Under the pieces are notes generated by a model. The model saw only the letters and a list, made by a program, of their open reading frames with translations, had not been told where the DNA came from and searched no databases. The translations under genes and the position numbers were made by a program. This document shows, piece after piece, positions 25,187 through 36,112 of a DNA stretch of 64,000 nt (position 1 is its first letter; each line of letters begins with the position of its first letter). Source of the DNA: Blastococcus sp. CT_GayMR19 (lineage in GTDB: Bacteria > Actinomycetota > Actinomycetes > Mycobacteriales > Geodermatophilaceae). Where the stretch lies: NCBI RefSeq assembly GCF_004570385.1, contig NZ_SPQL01000006.1:124001-188000 (forward strand), read 5' to 3'.

Positions 25187-28100
25187 TGCCGAAGCGCACC
25201 GATCTGAAGCACGTGATGGTCATCGGCTCGGGGCCGATCCTCATCGGCCAGGCCGCCGAGTTCGACTACTCCGGCACGCAGGCCTGCCGGGTGCTGCGCG
25301 CCGAGGGGCTGCGGGTCAGCCTCGTCAACAGCAACCCCGCGACGATCATGACCGACCCCGACGTCGCCGACGCCACCTACATCGAGCCGCTGACCCCGGA
25401 GTTCGTCGAGAAGGTCATCGCGGCCGAGCGCCCGGACGCGCTACTGGCCACCCTCGGCGGGCAGACGGCGCTCAACATCGCCATCGGCCTCTACGAGAAC
25501 GGCGTCCTCGAGAAGTACGGCGTCCAGCTCATCGGCGCCGACGTCGACGCGATCAACCGCGGCGAGGACCGGCAGCTGTTCAAGGACATCGTGCGCTCCA
25601 TCGGCGCCGACGCCCCCCGGTCGACCGTCTGTGCCACCGTCGAGGAGGCCCTCGCCACCGCCGAGAAGGTCGGCTACCCCGTCGTCATCCGGCCGAGCTT
25701 CACCATGGGCGGTCTCGGCTCGGGCATCGCCACCGACGAGCCGATGCTGCGCCGCATGGCCGGCCACGGGCTCGCCGACTCCCCGGTGCACACCGTCCTC
25801 ATCGAGGAGTCGGTGCTCGGCTGGAAGGAGTACGAGCTCGAGCTGATGCGCGACCGCAGCGACAACGTGGTGGTCATCTGCTCGATCGAGAACATCGACG
25901 CGATGGGCGTGCACACCGGCGACTCCGTGACCGTCGCCCCCGCGATGACCCTCACCGACCGCGAGTACCAGGAGATGCGCGACGTCGGCATCGCGGTGCT
26001 GCGCGCCGTCGGCGTGGACACCGGCGGGTGCAACATCCAGTTCGCCGTCCACCCGGGGACCGGGCGTCTCGTCGTCATCGAGATGAACCCGCGCGTCTCG
26101 CGATCCAGTGCGCTGGCCTCGAAGGCCACCGGCTTCCCGATCGCCAAGATCGCCGCGAAGCTGGCCATCGGGTACACGCTCGACGAGATCACCAACGACA
26201 TCACCGGCGTCACCCCGGCCGCCTTCGAGCCGACGCTGGACTACGTGGTCGTCAAGATCCCGCGGTTCGCGTTCGAGAAGTTCCCCGGGGCCGACCCGCG
26301 GCTGACGACCACCATGAAGAGCGTCGGCGAGATCATGTCGATGGGCCGGAACTTCGCCGAGGCCCTCGGCAAGGCGATGCGCTCGACCGAGACGAAGGTG
26401 GCCGGCTTCTGGACGGGTCCGGCCGGCTGGGGCGGTGGGGCGGGTGGATACGCGGACCGGTCGGCCGAGGAGCTGCTCGAGGCGCTCCGGGTCCCGGTGG
26501 ACGGCCGGCTCTATCTCGCCGAGCAGGCGCTGGCCGCGGGGGCGAGCATCGAGCAGGTCGCCGAGGCCAGCGGCTTCGACCCGTGGTTCGTCGACCAGAT
26601 CGCAATGGTCCGCGAGATCGGCGACGAGGTGCGCAGCGCGCCGTCCCTCACCCCGGAGCTGCTCCGCCGGGCCAAGCGGTTCGGGCTGTCCGACCGGCAG
26701 GTCGCCGCCCTGCGCCCCGAGCTGGCCGGTGAGGACGGCGTCCGGACGCTGCGCTGGCGGCTGGGCATCCGGCCGGTCTACAAGACCGTCGACACCTGCG
26801 CCGCCGAGTTCGCCGCCGCCACGCCGTACCACTACTCCTCCTACGACGAGGAGACCGAGGTGCAGCCCCGGGAGAAGCCCGCGGTGCTGATCCTGGGCTC
26901 GGGACCCAACCGGATCGGGCAGGGCATCGAGTTCGACTACTCCTGCGTGCACGCGGTCATGGCTCTGCAGGACGCCGGCTACGAGGCGGTGATGGTCAAC
27001 TGCAACCCCGAGACCGTCTCCACCGACTACGACACCGCCGACCGGCTCTACTTCGAGCCGCTGACCTTCGAGGACGTCCTCGAGGTGGTCGAGGCCGAGC
27101 GGGCCGCCGGCCCGGTGGCCGGGGTCATCTGCACGCTCGGCGGCCAGACCCCGCTCGGCCTGGCGCAGCGGCTCAAGGACGCCGGCGTCCCCGTGCTCGG
27201 CACGTCGCCCGAGGCCATCGACGACGCGGAGCACCGCGGGGCCTTCTCGCGGGTGCTCGCGGACACCGGGCTCACCGCGCCGAAGCACGGCATGGCGACG
27301 ACGTTCGCCGAGGCGCGCGAGATCGCGGCGACCATCGGCTACCCGGTGCTGGTCCGGCCGTCCTACGTGCTCGGCGGCCGGGGGATGGAGATCGTCTACG
27401 ACGAGGCCACGCTCGAGGCCTACATCGCCAAGGCCACCGACCTGAGCGCCGCCCACCCCGTGCTGGTCGACCGGTTCCTGGAGGACGCCGTCGAGATCGA
27501 CGTCGACGCCCTCTTCGACGGCACCGACCTCTACCTGGGCGGGGTCATGGAGCACATCGAGGAGGCGGGGATCCACTCCGGTGACTCGGCGTGCGCCCTG
27601 CCGCCGATCACCCTCGGGTCGGCCGACCTGCTGAAGATCCGGGCGGCGACGGAGAAACTGGCCGGCCGCATCGGCGTGCGCGGGCTGATGAACGTCCAGT
27701 ACGCGATCAAGGACGACATCCTCTACGTCATCGAGGCCAACCCCCGCGCCAGCCGCACGGTGCCGTTCGTCTCGAAGGCGACGGCGGTGCAGCTCGCCAA
27801 GGCCGCCGCCCGGATCGCGGTGGGTGAGTCGATCGCCGACCTGCGGAAGGCGGGGGTGCTGCCGACGACGGGCGACGGCACGGACCTGCCCGAGAACGCA
27901 CCCATCGCGGTCAAGGAGGCGGTGCTGCCCTTCCACCGCTTCCGCACGGTGGAGGGCCACGGCGTCGACACCGTGCTCTCGCCGGAGATGAAGTCCACCG
28001 GTGAGGTCATGGGGCTCGACTCGGAGTTCGGCCGGGCGTTCGCCAAGTCGCAGGCGGCCGCCTACGGCTCGCTGCCGACCGAGGGCACGGTCTTCGTCTC

Positions 28101-28515
28101 GCTGGCCAACCGGGACAAGCGCTCGGCGGTCTTCCCGATCAAGCGCCTGGCCGACCTCGGCTTCCGCGTGCTGGCGACCGTGGGCACCGCTCAGGTGCTG
28201 CGGCGCAACGGGGTGCACTGCGAGGTGGTCGGCAAGTTCAGCGACGGGCCCGGGAACGTGGTGGAGCTGATCCTCGCCGGCGACGTCGACATCGTGGTCA
28301 ACACGCCCTTCGGCTCGCCGGGCAACAGCGGGCCCCGCCTCGACGGGTACGAGATCCGCACGGCGGCCGTCGCCGCCGGCATCCCCTGCATCACCACCGT
28401 GCAGGGCATGGCCGCCGCCGTCCAGGGGATCGAGTCGCTGCGCCGCGGGGACATCGGTGTCCGCAGCCTGCAGCAGGTCCACGCCGCCCTGGCGGCCTCC
28501 CGGGACGCGCAGTGA
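25186..28515 (+). CDS. carB: carbamoyl-phosphate synthase large subunit
   Basis: 1109 aa. Two homologous ATP-grasp halves are visible: [20 protein letters not shown] / [15 protein letters not shown] in the first and [19 protein letters not shown] / [17 protein letters not shown] in the second. The C-terminal MGS-like allosteric domain contains [12 protein letters not shown] and [21 protein letters not shown]. It makes carbamoyl phosphate for pyrB and arginine synthesis. The start overlaps the carA stop, and its own stop overlaps pyrK (GTGA). Confidence 0.97.
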   Translation: MPKRTDLKHVMVIGSGPILIGQAAEFDYSGTQACRVLRAEGLRVSLVNSNPATIMTDPDVADATYIEPLTPEFVEKVIAAERPDALLATLGGQTALNIAIGLYENGVLEKYGVQLIGADVDAINRGEDRQLFKDIVRSIGADAPRSTVCATVEEALATAEKVGYPVVIRPSFTMGGLGSGIATDEPMLRRMAGHGLADSPVHTVLIEESVLGWKEYELELMRDRSDNVVVICSIENIDAMGVHTGDSVTVAPAMTLTDREYQEMRDVGIAVLRAVGVDTGGCNIQFAVHPGTGRLVVIEMNPRVSRSSALASKATGFPIAKIAAKLAIGYTLDEITNDITGVTPAAFEPTLDYVVVKIPRFAFEKFPGADPRLTTTMKSVGEIMSMGRNFAEALGKAMRSTETKVAGFWTGPAGWGGGAGGYADRSAEELLEALRVPVDGRLYLAEQALAAGASIEQVAEASGFDPWFVDQIAMVREIGDEVRSAPSLTPELLRRAKRFGLSDRQVAALRPELAGEDGVRTLRWRLGIRPVYKTVDTCAAEFAAATPYHYSSYDEETEVQPREKPAVLILGSGPNRIGQGIEFDYSCVHAVMALQDAGYEAVMVNCNPETVSTDYDTADRLYFEPLTFEDVLEVVEAERAAGPVAGVICTLGGQTPLGLAQRLKDAGVPVLGTSPEAIDDAEHRGAFSRVLADTGLTAPKHGMATTFAEAREIAATIGYPVLVRPSYVLGGRGMEIVYDEATLEAYIAKATDLSAAHPVLVDRFLEDAVEIDVDALFDGTDLYLGGVMEHIEEAGIHSGDSACALPPITLGSADLLKIRAATEKLAGRIGVRGLMNVQYAIKDDILYVIEANPRASRTVPFVSKATAVQLAKAAARIAVGESIADLRKAGVLPTTGDGTDLPENAPIAVKEAVLPFHRFRTVEGHGVDTVLSPEMKSTGEVMGLDSEFGRAFAKSQAAAYGSLPTEGTVFVSLANRDKRSAVFPIKRLADLGFRVLATVGTAQVLRRNGVHCEVVGKFSDGPGNVVELILAGDVDIVVNTPFGSPGNSGPRLDGYEIRTAAVAAGIPCITTVQGMAAAVQGIESLRRGDIGVRSLQQVHAALAASRDAQ

Positions 28516-29411
28516 CCGGCCGGAATGGCCACGCCGGCCACGTGACCGAGCCGGCGCCGAAACCCGCGCATCCGCCGGTGCAGCGCGAGGTCGAGGTGGT
28601 CGGCCGGCGCCCGGTGAACGCCTACGTCGAGCTGAGCCTGGCCGCCCCGGAGATCGCGGAGCGGGCCGAGCCGGGGCAGTTCCTCGCGTTCGCCATCGGC
28701 GGGGAGACCTCGGCACTCCTGCTGCGCCGCTCCATCGCGATCGCCGGCGCCGGCGACGGCGTGGTCAGCGTCGTCGTGGCTCCGCACGGGCCGGGGTCGA
28801 CCTGGCTGGCGGGGCTGCGGGTGGGGGAGCGGGTGGACGTCGTGGGGCCGCTCGGCCGGCCGTTCCCCGCCGCGCCCGCCGGAGCGCGGGCGCTGTTGGT
28901 CGGCGGCGGCTACGGCGCGGCCGCGCTGGTGGGACTGGCCGCCCGACTGCGGTCCCAGGGGCACGAGGTGGCCGCGGTCGCTGGCGCGGCCTCGGCCGAC
29001 CGGCTCTGCTCGGTGGCGGAGCTCTCGGCCCTCGCCGCGCCGGTGGAGGTGACCACCGACGACGGCAGCGCCGGCCGGACCGGGCGCGTCACCGTCGCGG
29101 TGGACGAGTTGCTGACCGGCGTCGGCGTGGTCTACGCCTGCGGGCCGATGGCCATGCTGCGGGCCGTGGCGGACGCGGCGACCGCGCTGGGGATCCCGTC
29201 CTACGTCGCCGTCGAGGAGTCGATGGCCTGCGGGATCGGGGTCTGCATGACGTGCGTCCTGCCGGTGGTCGGCGAGGACGGCCGCACCCGCTTCTCCCGC
29301 TCCTGCGTGGAGGGGCCGGTGTTCGGCGGTGACCGGGTGCGTTTCGACGACGTGGGGAAGCTGCCGCACGACGTCGTCGGCGCCGACGCGATGGGAGTGG
29401 TGGCCCCGTGA
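28512..29411 (+). CDS. pyrK: dihydroorotate dehydrogenase B electron-transfer subunit
   Basis: 299 aa, FAD/[2Fe-2S] protein. The FAD-binding beta-barrel has [10 protein letters not shown], the NAD-binding part [16 protein letters not shown] and YACGPMAML, and the iron-sulfur cysteines follow C240-x4-C245-x2-C248-x16-C265. It passes electrons from PyrD to NAD. The GTG start overlaps the carB stop. Mycobacteria use the membrane quinone-linked type 2 enzyme and lack pyrK, so the pair marks a type 1B system here. The N-terminal 20 residues are a His/Pro-rich extra. Confidence 0.9.
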   Translation: MTGRNGHAGHVTEPAPKPAHPPVQREVEVVGRRPVNAYVELSLAAPEIAERAEPGQFLAFAIGGETSALLLRRSIAIAGAGDGVVSVVVAPHGPGSTWLAGLRVGERVDVVGPLGRPFPAAPAGARALLVGGGYGAAALVGLAARLRSQGHEVAAVAGAASADRLCSVAELSALAAPVEVTTDDGSAGRTGRVTVAVDELLTGVGVVYACGPMAMLRAVADAATALGIPSYVAVEESMACGIGVCMTCVLPVVGEDGRTRFSRSCVEGPVFGGDRVRFDDVGKLPHDVVGADAMGVVAP

Positions 29412-29424
29412 CCGCCGTCCAACC

Positions 29425-29478
29425 AGCTTTCGGTACAGAAAGCTGCGCCGTCGGCGCGCGCTCTCGGTACCGAAAGCT
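29425..29478. promoter_or_regulatory. Twin 20-bp palindromes between pyrK and pyrD
   Basis: AGCTTTCGGTACAGAAAGCT (29425-29444) and CGCTCTCGGTACCGAAAGCT (29459-29478) are two copies of the ideal palindrome AGCTTTCGGTACCGAAAGCT, each slightly damaged. Their centres are 34 bp apart. They lie in the only sizeable gap (94 bp) in the lower half of the pyr operon. Either they are protein operators or each folds as an RNA hairpin; the sequence alone does not decide. Confidence 0.7.
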
Positions 29479-29505
29479 CACTGATGGAGTGGGGGCGGTC
29501 TCGCC

Positions 29506-30462
29506 ATGACGGTCGTCGAGACCGGCGTCGACATGCGGACGGCGCTCGGCGCGGTGGAGATCCCGGGCCCGGTGCTGACCGCCTCCGGGTGCTCGGCCTT
29601 CGGGCAGGAGCTGGAGCCGTTCGTCGACCTGACCGCGCTCGGCGCCGTCGTGACCAAGTCGGTGCAGCTGCGCCCGCGGTCCGGCCGGCCGACGCCGCGG
29701 ATGGCGGAGACGCCGAGCGGCATGCTCAACTCGATCGGCCTGCAGGGCCCGGGGATCGACGGGCTGCTGGCCGAGGACCTGCCCTGGCTGGCCGAGCGCG
29801 GGGCGCGGGCCTTCGTCTCCATCGCCGGCACCCGGGTCGAGGACTTCGCCGAGCTGGCCGAGCGGTTGCGCGGCGTCCCCGGGGTGCTCGGCCTCGAGGT
29901 CAACATCAGCTGCCCGAACGTGGAGAGCCGCGGCGAGGTGTTCGCCTGCGACCCCGTGGCGGCCTCGGACGTGCTCTCCGCCGTCCGCGCCGCCGCGGAC
30001 CCTGCGCAGCCGGTCTACGCCAAGCTCAGCCCGGACGTCACCGACATCGTCTCGGTCGCGCGTGCGGTTCGCGACGCCGGCGCCGACGGGCTGTCGATGA
30101 TCAACACCCTGCTCGGCCTGGTCATCGACCCCGACACCATGCGCCCGGTGCTCGGCGGGGTGACCGGCGGCCTCTCCGGGCCGGCCATCCGCCCGGTGGC
30201 GCTGCGCTGCGTCTGGCAGGTGCACGCGGCGATGCCGGAGGTGCCCATCCTCGGGATGGGTGGCATCCGCAACGGCCTGGACGCCCTGCAGTTCGTCCTG
30301 GCCGGCGCGAGCGCCGTCTCGGTCGGCACCGCCGTGTTCAACGACCCGTCAGCGCCCGTCCGGATCCACGACGAGCTCGCGGCGGTGCTCGCGGCGCGCG
30401 GCTTCGCATCGCTGTCCGACGCCGTCGGCCACGCCCACCGTCCGGCCGGAGTCGAGCGATGA
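29506..30462 (+). CDS. pyrD: dihydroorotate dehydrogenase, type 1B catalytic subunit
   Basis: 318 aa cytosolic FMN TIM barrel. The catalytic base is the cysteine of NISCPN (C136), which marks class 1 enzymes (class 2 uses serine). Other motifs: TASGCSAFGQELEPF, GAVVTKSVQLRPRSGRPTPR, SIGLQGPGID, AKLSPDVTD and the phosphate-binding GMGGIRNGLDALQF / GASAVSVGTAVF. There is no N-terminal membrane anchor. With PyrK it forms the NAD-dependent heterotetramer. The stop overlaps pyrF (ATGA). Confidence 0.93.
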   Translation: MTVVETGVDMRTALGAVEIPGPVLTASGCSAFGQELEPFVDLTALGAVVTKSVQLRPRSGRPTPRMAETPSGMLNSIGLQGPGIDGLLAEDLPWLAERGARAFVSIAGTRVEDFAELAERLRGVPGVLGLEVNISCPNVESRGEVFACDPVAASDVLSAVRAAADPAQPVYAKLSPDVTDIVSVARAVRDAGADGLSMINTLLGLVIDPDTMRPVLGGVTGGLSGPAIRPVALRCVWQVHAAMPEVPILGMGGIRNGLDALQFVLAGASAVSVGTAVFNDPSAPVRIHDELAAVLAARGFASLSDAVGHAHRPAGVER

Positions 30463-31358
30463 GCGCCTCTGCACTCGACGACGTCGCACCGTTCGGCCGC
30501 CGTCTGGCCGCCGCCGTGGCCGACCGTGGCCCGCTCTGCGTGGGCATCGACCCGCACCGGGCACTGCTGCTGGACTGGGGCGTCGGCGACGACCTGGACG
30601 GCCTGCGGCGGTTCACCGACGCCGTCGTCGAGGCGCTGGCCGGCTCGGTGGCGGTGCTCAAGCCGCAGATGGCGTTCTACGAGCGCTTCGGGGCCCGCGG
30701 GGTCGCAGTGCTGGAGGACGCCGTCGCCCGGATCCGGGCCGCCGGCGCCCTGGTGCTGCTCGACGCCAAGCGGGGCGACATCGGCTCCACGATGGACGCC
30801 TACGCCGACTACCTCGCCGGCGACCACCCCATGCGCGTCGACGCCCTGACCGTGAGCCCCTACCTGGGGCCGGAGTCGCTCGAGCCCGCCCGGCGCACCG
30901 CCGTCCGCTCCGGCGGTGGGCTCTTCGTGCTGGCCCGGACCTCGAACCCGGAGGCGGGGACGCTGCAGCACGCGCTCGTCGGGCAGCGGTCGGTCGCCCA
31001 GGTGGTGGTCGACACCGTGCGTGGCTGGAACACCCCGGACTGGGTCGTCGGCGACCCGGTGCCCGACATCGCGGCGGTCCGCGACCTGGCCACCGGCTGG
31101 GGTCCGTCGACCGGATCGTTCGGCGTCGTCGTCGGCGCCACCCTGCCCGAGCTGGACGTCGACCTCGACGGCCTCGGCGGCCCGATCCTCGCACCGGGCC
31201 TCGGGGCGCAGGGCGGTTCGCCGGCCGACCTCCGGCGGCTCTTCGGCACCGGCCGGGCCGTCGTCCCCACGGTGTCCCGGGACGTCCTGTCCGCCGGGCC
31301 CGACGTCGGCGCGCTGCGCGCCGCCGCGGACCGCTGGGCGGGGGAGCTCGCGGGATGA
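30459..31358 (+). CDS. pyrF: orotidine 5'-phosphate decarboxylase
   Basis: 299 aa, the long class II OMP decarboxylase found in actinobacteria. The ATG at 30459 overlaps the pyrD stop. Signature LLDAKRGDIGSTMDAYADYL carries the catalytic Lys-Asp-Lys/Asp residues; CVGIDPH near the N-terminus and ILAPGLGAQGG near the C-terminus bind the substrate phosphate. It is the last enzyme of UMP synthesis and the last recognisable pyr gene here. pyrE is not in the window. The stop codon is the first rung of a tandem stop/start ladder. Confidence 0.93.
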   Translation: MSASALDDVAPFGRRLAAAVADRGPLCVGIDPHRALLLDWGVGDDLDGLRRFTDAVVEALAGSVAVLKPQMAFYERFGARGVAVLEDAVARIRAAGALVLLDAKRGDIGSTMDAYADYLAGDHPMRVDALTVSPYLGPESLEPARRTAVRSGGGLFVLARTSNPEAGTLQHALVGQRSVAQVVVDTVRGWNTPDWVVGDPVPDIAAVRDLATGWGPSTGSFGVVVGATLPELDVDLDGLGGPILAPGLGAQGGSPADLRRLFGTGRAVVPTVSRDVLSAGPDVGALRAAADRWAGELAG

Positions 31359-31405
31359 GCCTCGCGGGATGAGCCTGGCGGGATGAGCCTGGCGGGATGA
31401 GCAGA
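31350..31405 (+). repeat. Four-copy 14-bp stop/start ladder at the pyrF junction
   Basis: GCGGGATGAGCCTC, GCGGGATGAGCCTG (twice) and GCGGGATGAGCAGA follow each other with no gap. The first unit holds the pyrF stop (31356-31358) and the fourth holds the ATG of the next gene (31397). In between, ATGs at 31355, 31369 and 31383 each open a five-codon MSLAG cistron whose stop overlaps the next ATG. Confidence 0.9.
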
Positions 31406-31699
31406 GCGCTGCCCTGGCTGCTCGCCGGCCTCGGCGCGGCGCTGGTCGTCGCCGGGGCGGCGGTGGTCCTCAGCTCGGCCGCGGACCCCGTGACCGTCTA
31501 CACCGGCGGGAACGCACCGCTGGAGGCGGAGGATCCCGGGGCGTACCGGAGCGAGCTCACCCTGGCCTTCGACGGCGCGGTGCGCTCGAGCGTCGGGCAG
31601 CTCGTCGGGGGCGGGATCGCCGTCCTCGGGCTGCTGGTGCTCACCGGTCTGGCCGGCTGGTTCGCCGGCCTTCGCGCGGCTCGTCGCCGCGCCGGGTGA
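31397..31699 (+). CDS. small membrane protein, unknown function
   Basis: 100 aa. Two hydrophobic segments (about residues 5-28, LPWLLAGLGAALVVAGAAVV, and 69-90, GGGIAVLGLLVLTGLAGWF) flank an extracytoplasmic-looking loop, and the tail is basic (ARRRAG). No family is recognised. It follows pyrF through the stop/start ladder, so it is probably expressed at the end of the pyr operon. Its start has no other ribosome binding site. Confidence 0.65.
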   Translation: MSRALPWLLAGLGAALVVAGAAVVLSSAADPVTVYTGGNAPLEAEDPGAYRSELTLAFDGAVRSSVGQLVGGGIAVLGLLVLTGLAGWFAGLRAARRRAG

Positions 31700-32029
31700 C
31701 TTCCGCCGATCGGGACCAGAGGCGTCCGGCGTGTCGGCGACGGCGTGTCGCACCCGGACGCGCCCGGGAAAGCGCAAGACACCTATCCGGAACCGACTCG
31801 TATCGGAGCGCGCTGACCTGCACTGATCACCACGCGTGATCACACTCGTGGACAGGGTGTGAAGTCGGCGCGCGGGAGGCTGTGGTTTTCCGCGCGCAGG
31901 GGGCGTGACCAGCGGATTTGCCGGGAAGTACGGTCTCCATGAGGCTCAGAGGCGAGCCGCTGTCTCAACGACTCACCCCCAACTGACGGGTCGAGAAACG
32001 GTCCCGCGAACGACACGATTGGGTCTGCC
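31700..32029. other. 330-bp gene-free region upstream of mihF
   Basis: No ORF of interest. An inverted repeat TGATCACCACGCGTGATCA (31824-31842) and a hairpin with arms GCGCGCGG/CCGCGCGC (31868-31875 and 31890-31897) lie in the middle. The stretch 31900-32029 is less GC-rich than genes around it and could be a long 5' leader. No known riboswitch was recognised and no promoter is certain. There is no Shine-Dalgarno sequence right before mihF. Confidence 0.5.
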
Positions 32030-32356
32030 ATGCCCCTGCCTGACCTGTCCCCGGAACAACGCGCCGCCGCGCTCGAGAAGGCGGCGGCGGCCCGCAAGGC
32101 ACGCGCCGAGCTGCGCGAGCGGCTGAAGAGCAAGGGCGCCACGGTCGGCGACGTCCTGAAGCAGGGCGACACCGACGAGGTGATCGGCAAGATGCGCGTC
32201 TCCGCGGTCCTGGAGTCCCTGCCCGGAGTCGGCAAGGCCCGGGCTGCGAAGATCATGGAGCGCCTGGAGATCTCCCCGACCCGCCGCGTGCGCGGCCTGG
32301 GAGCCAACCAGCGGAAGGCGCTCGAGGCCGAGTTCGCCGGCGAGAAGGCCGGCTGA
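32030..32356 (+). CDS. mihF: integration host factor, actinobacterial type (mIHF)
   Basis: 108 aa nucleoid-associated protein restricted to actinobacteria. The N-terminal helix (PDLSPEQRAAALEKAAAARK) is followed by an S13-like helix-two-turn-helix: VSAVLESLPGVGKARAAKIM and RVRGLGANQRKALEAEF. It binds and bends DNA and supports phage integration and chromosome compaction in mycobacteria and Streptomyces. The placement upstream of gmk and rpoZ is standard. A long gene-free stretch precedes it. Confidence 0.95.
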   Translation: MPLPDLSPEQRAAALEKAAAARKARAELRERLKSKGATVGDVLKQGDTDEVIGKMRVSAVLESLPGVGKARAAKIMERLEISPTRRVRGLGANQRKALEAEFAGEKAG

Positions 32357-32397
32357 GCACGCTCGGCGCGATGGACGACCCCGGATGAGGACGACGA

Positions 32398-32985
32398 GTG
32401 GTAGCAGCAACACCGGCGCGGTTGACCGTGCTCTCCGGCCCGTCCGGGGTAGGCAAGGGCACCGTCGTCGCGGAGGTCCGGCGACGGCATCCCGAGGTCT
32501 GGGTGTCGGTGTCGGTCACCACTCGTCGTCCTCGACCGGGTGAGGTCGACGGGGTCGACTACCACTTCGTGGACGACGCCGAGTTCGACCGCCTGATCGA
32601 GACCGACGGCCTGCTGGAGTGGGCCGAGTACGCAGGCAACCGCTACGGCACACCGCTCGACCAGCTGCGCAAGCGACTCTCCACCGGCGCCCCGGCGCTG
32701 CTGGAGATCGAGCTGCAGGGTGCACGGCAGGTGCGGGACCGCGATCCCGAGGCGCAGCTGGTGTTCCTGGCGCCTCCGTCCTGGGCCGCCCTGGTCAGCC
32801 GACTGGCCGGCCGGGGGTCGGAACCACCCGCCGTCCAGGAGCGTCGCCTCGCCCTGGCGCAGGCCGAGCTGGACGCCTCGGGGGAGTTCGACCGCGTCGT
32901 CGTCAACGACGACGTCGCCCGGGCCGCGGACGAGTTGGTAAGCTTGCTGACTGCGCCCTCGCCCGGTCTCGTGCCAGGCGAGTAG
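32398..32985 (+). CDS. gmk: guanylate kinase
   Basis: 195 aa. Phosphorylates GMP to GDP. Walker [13 protein letters not shown]-binding [34 protein letters not shown]; and the lid region with RR. Length is normal. The GTG at 32398 is 41 bp after the mihF stop. It is followed by rpoZ after 77 bp. Confidence 0.95.
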   Translation: MVAATPARLTVLSGPSGVGKGTVVAEVRRRHPEVWVSVSVTTRRPRPGEVDGVDYHFVDDAEFDRLIETDGLLEWAEYAGNRYGTPLDQLRKRLSTGAPALLEIELQGARQVRDRDPEAQLVFLAPPSWAALVSRLAGRGSEPPAVQERRLALAQAELDASGEFDRVVVNDDVARAADELVSLLTAPSPGLVPGE

Positions 32986-33062
32986 TGCCCCCGAGGAAGA
33001 GCACCGCCGGTGGTCCCCACCGGCCGCTTCCTCCCGCTATCGAATGAGGAGCACGCCCGCCC

Positions 33063-33326
33063 GTGTCCGGAGTCGCACCTGCCCCCGAGGGCATCACCAA
33101 CCCGCCGATCGACGAGCTGCTCGAGCGCACCAGCAGCAAGTACGGCCTGGTCATCTTCGCCGCCAAGCGGGCCCGCCAGATCAACGCCTACTACAGCCAG
33201 CTCTCCGAGGGCCTGCTGGAGTACGTCGGCCCGCTGGTCGACACCGCACCGCAGGAGAAGCCGCTGTCGATCGCGCTCCGCGAGATCAACGAGGGTCTGC
33301 TGACCCACACCGCCGGCGAGAACTGA
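33063..33326 (+). CDS. rpoZ: RNA polymerase omega subunit
   Basis: 87 aa. The conserved core is present: [31 protein letters not shown], then [14 protein letters not shown]. Omega binds the beta-prime C-terminus and helps RNA polymerase assembly. The GTG start lies after AATGAGGAGC. A textbook terminator follows 66 bp downstream, so mihF-gmk-rpoZ may be one unit. Confidence 0.96.
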   Translation: MSGVAPAPEGITNPPIDELLERTSSKYGLVIFAAKRARQINAYYSQLSEGLLEYVGPLVDTAPQEKPLSIALREINEGLLTHTAGEN

Positions 33327-33392
33327 TCGCTGCTCCGCTGGGGAACCGGAACACAGACTCCGACCGCCCCGTTCGGGGCAACCAGAACTGAT

Positions 33393-33433
33393 GAGAAGGC
33401 ACCCGGCAGTCGCTGCCGGGTGCCTTCTCTTTT
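33393..33433 (+). terminator. Rho-independent terminator after rpoZ
   Basis: A perfect 17-bp GC-rich stem (33393-33409 with 33413-33429), the 3-nt loop TCG, and a TTTT tail at 33430-33433. It is the only hairpin in the window with a proper T-tract. Confidence 0.93.
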
Positions 33434-33482
33434 GAGGTAGTGCCGCAGGCTCCGGCTACACACCGGAGGTGCGATTGGGAGG

Positions 33483-34718
33483 ATGAGCGTCGTGTCGTCG
33501 ATCGTGCTGGGTGTGAGCGGGGGAGTGGCCGCGTACAAGGCCGCCTTCGTGCTGCGCGCCTTCACCGAGGCGGGCCACGACGTCCGCGTCGTCCCCACAC
33601 CCGGCGCGCTCCACTTCGTCGGCGCCGCCACGTTCGAGGCGCTCTCGGGGAACCCGGTCACCACCGACGTCTGGTCCGACGTCCCCGAGGTCGCGCACGT
33701 CCGGATCGGCCAGCACGCCGACCTCGTCGTCGTCGCGCCGGCCACCGCCGACCTGCTCGCCCGCGCCGCGATGGGCCGCGCGGACGACCTGCTCACCGCG
33801 ACGTTGCTGACGGCCTCCTGCCCGGTCGTCTTCGTGCCGGCGATGCACACCGAGATGTGGCTGCACCCCGCGACGCAGGACAACGTCGCCACGCTGCGCC
33901 GCCGCGGAGCGGTCGTCCTCCCGCCGGCCGTCGGGCGGCTGACCGGCCCCGACTCCGGGCCGGGCCGGTTGCCCGAACCGGCCGACATCGCGGCGCTCGC
34001 CATGGTCGTGCTGAAGCACGGCGCCGACTCACTCCGGCCCGACCTGTCCGGCCGGAGGGTGGTGATCAGCGCCGGCGGCACCCGGGAGCCGCTGGACCCG
34101 GTGCGTTATCTCGGCAACCGTTCCTCGGGCAAGCAGGGCTGGGCGCTGGCCCGGGTGGCGGCGGCCCGCGGCGCCGACGTCGTCCTCGTCGCCGCGAACG
34201 TGGACCTGCCGGTCCCGTTCGGCGTCCGCGTCGTCCCGGTCGGGACGGCGGAGGAGCTGCGCACCGCGATGCTGGCCGAGGCGGTCGAGGCCGACGTCGT
34301 CGTCATGAGCGCCGCCGTCGCGGACTTCCGCCCCGAGGTCGCCGCCGCCACCAAGCTGAAGAAGGGGAGCGCCGGGGAGCCGAGCGCCGTGCCGCTGGTG
34401 CGCAACCCCGACGTGCTCGCCGAGCTCGTCACCAAGCGGACGGCCGGCCAGCTCGTCGTCGGCTTCGCCGCCGAGACCGGCGACGAGGACGCCGACGTGC
34501 TCACGCACGCCCGCGACAAGCTCGCCCGCAAGGGCTGCGACCTGCTCGTGGTGAACGACGTCTCCGGCGGCCAGGTGTTCGGCCGGGCCGACAACGCCGT
34601 GATCGTGCTCGGTGCCGACGGCTCGGCCACCGAGGTGCCCCGCGACAGCAAGGACGCGGTCGCGGCGGGCATCTGGACCGCGGTCGCCGCGCGGCTGGGC
34701 GACCCGCCCTCGCGCTGA
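33483..34718 (+). CDS. coaBC: bifunctional phosphopantothenoylcysteine decarboxylase / phosphopantothenate-cysteine ligase
   Basis: 411 aa, two steps of coenzyme A synthesis. The N-terminal flavoprotein CoaC half (about 1-185) has VLGVSGGVAAYKA, ADLVVVAPATADLLARAAMG and PAMHTEMW; the His in place of Asn is usual for actinobacteria. The C-terminal CoaB half has VVISAGGTREPLDPVRYLGN, SAAVADFRP, and the Lys-rich loop before PSAVPLVRNPD. A DosR- or heme-like role is not suggested. It starts 49 bp after the rpoZ terminator, so it needs its own promoter. Confidence 0.95.
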   Translation: MSVVSSIVLGVSGGVAAYKAAFVLRAFTEAGHDVRVVPTPGALHFVGAATFEALSGNPVTTDVWSDVPEVAHVRIGQHADLVVVAPATADLLARAAMGRADDLLTATLLTASCPVVFVPAMHTEMWLHPATQDNVATLRRRGAVVLPPAVGRLTGPDSGPGRLPEPADIAALAMVVLKHGADSLRPDLSGRRVVISAGGTREPLDPVRYLGNRSSGKQGWALARVAAARGADVVLVAANVDLPVPFGVRVVPVGTAEELRTAMLAEAVEADVVVMSAAVADFRPEVAAATKLKKGSAGEPSAVPLVRNPDVLAELVTKRTAGQLVVGFAAETGDEDADVLTHARDKLARKGCDLLVVNDVSGGQVFGRADNAVIVLGADGSATEVPRDSKDAVAAGIWTAVAARLGDPPSR

Positions 34719-34823
34719 CCACCGGCCGGTGGCCGCCGCCCCCGCACGACGGTCGGCCCCCGCCGGTAACGTTCATGGCGGCTCCAGCCAGAGCCGACCG
34801 TCCGCCGTCGCAGGGAGTACCGA

Positions 34824-36038
<1,215 letters not shown>

Positions 36039-36112
36039 CCGCACTGGACACCCCCGCTCCACCCGACGACCCGGGCTCCTCGCGCGCTGGTGGCCAACCC
36101 GCCCACCGCCCC

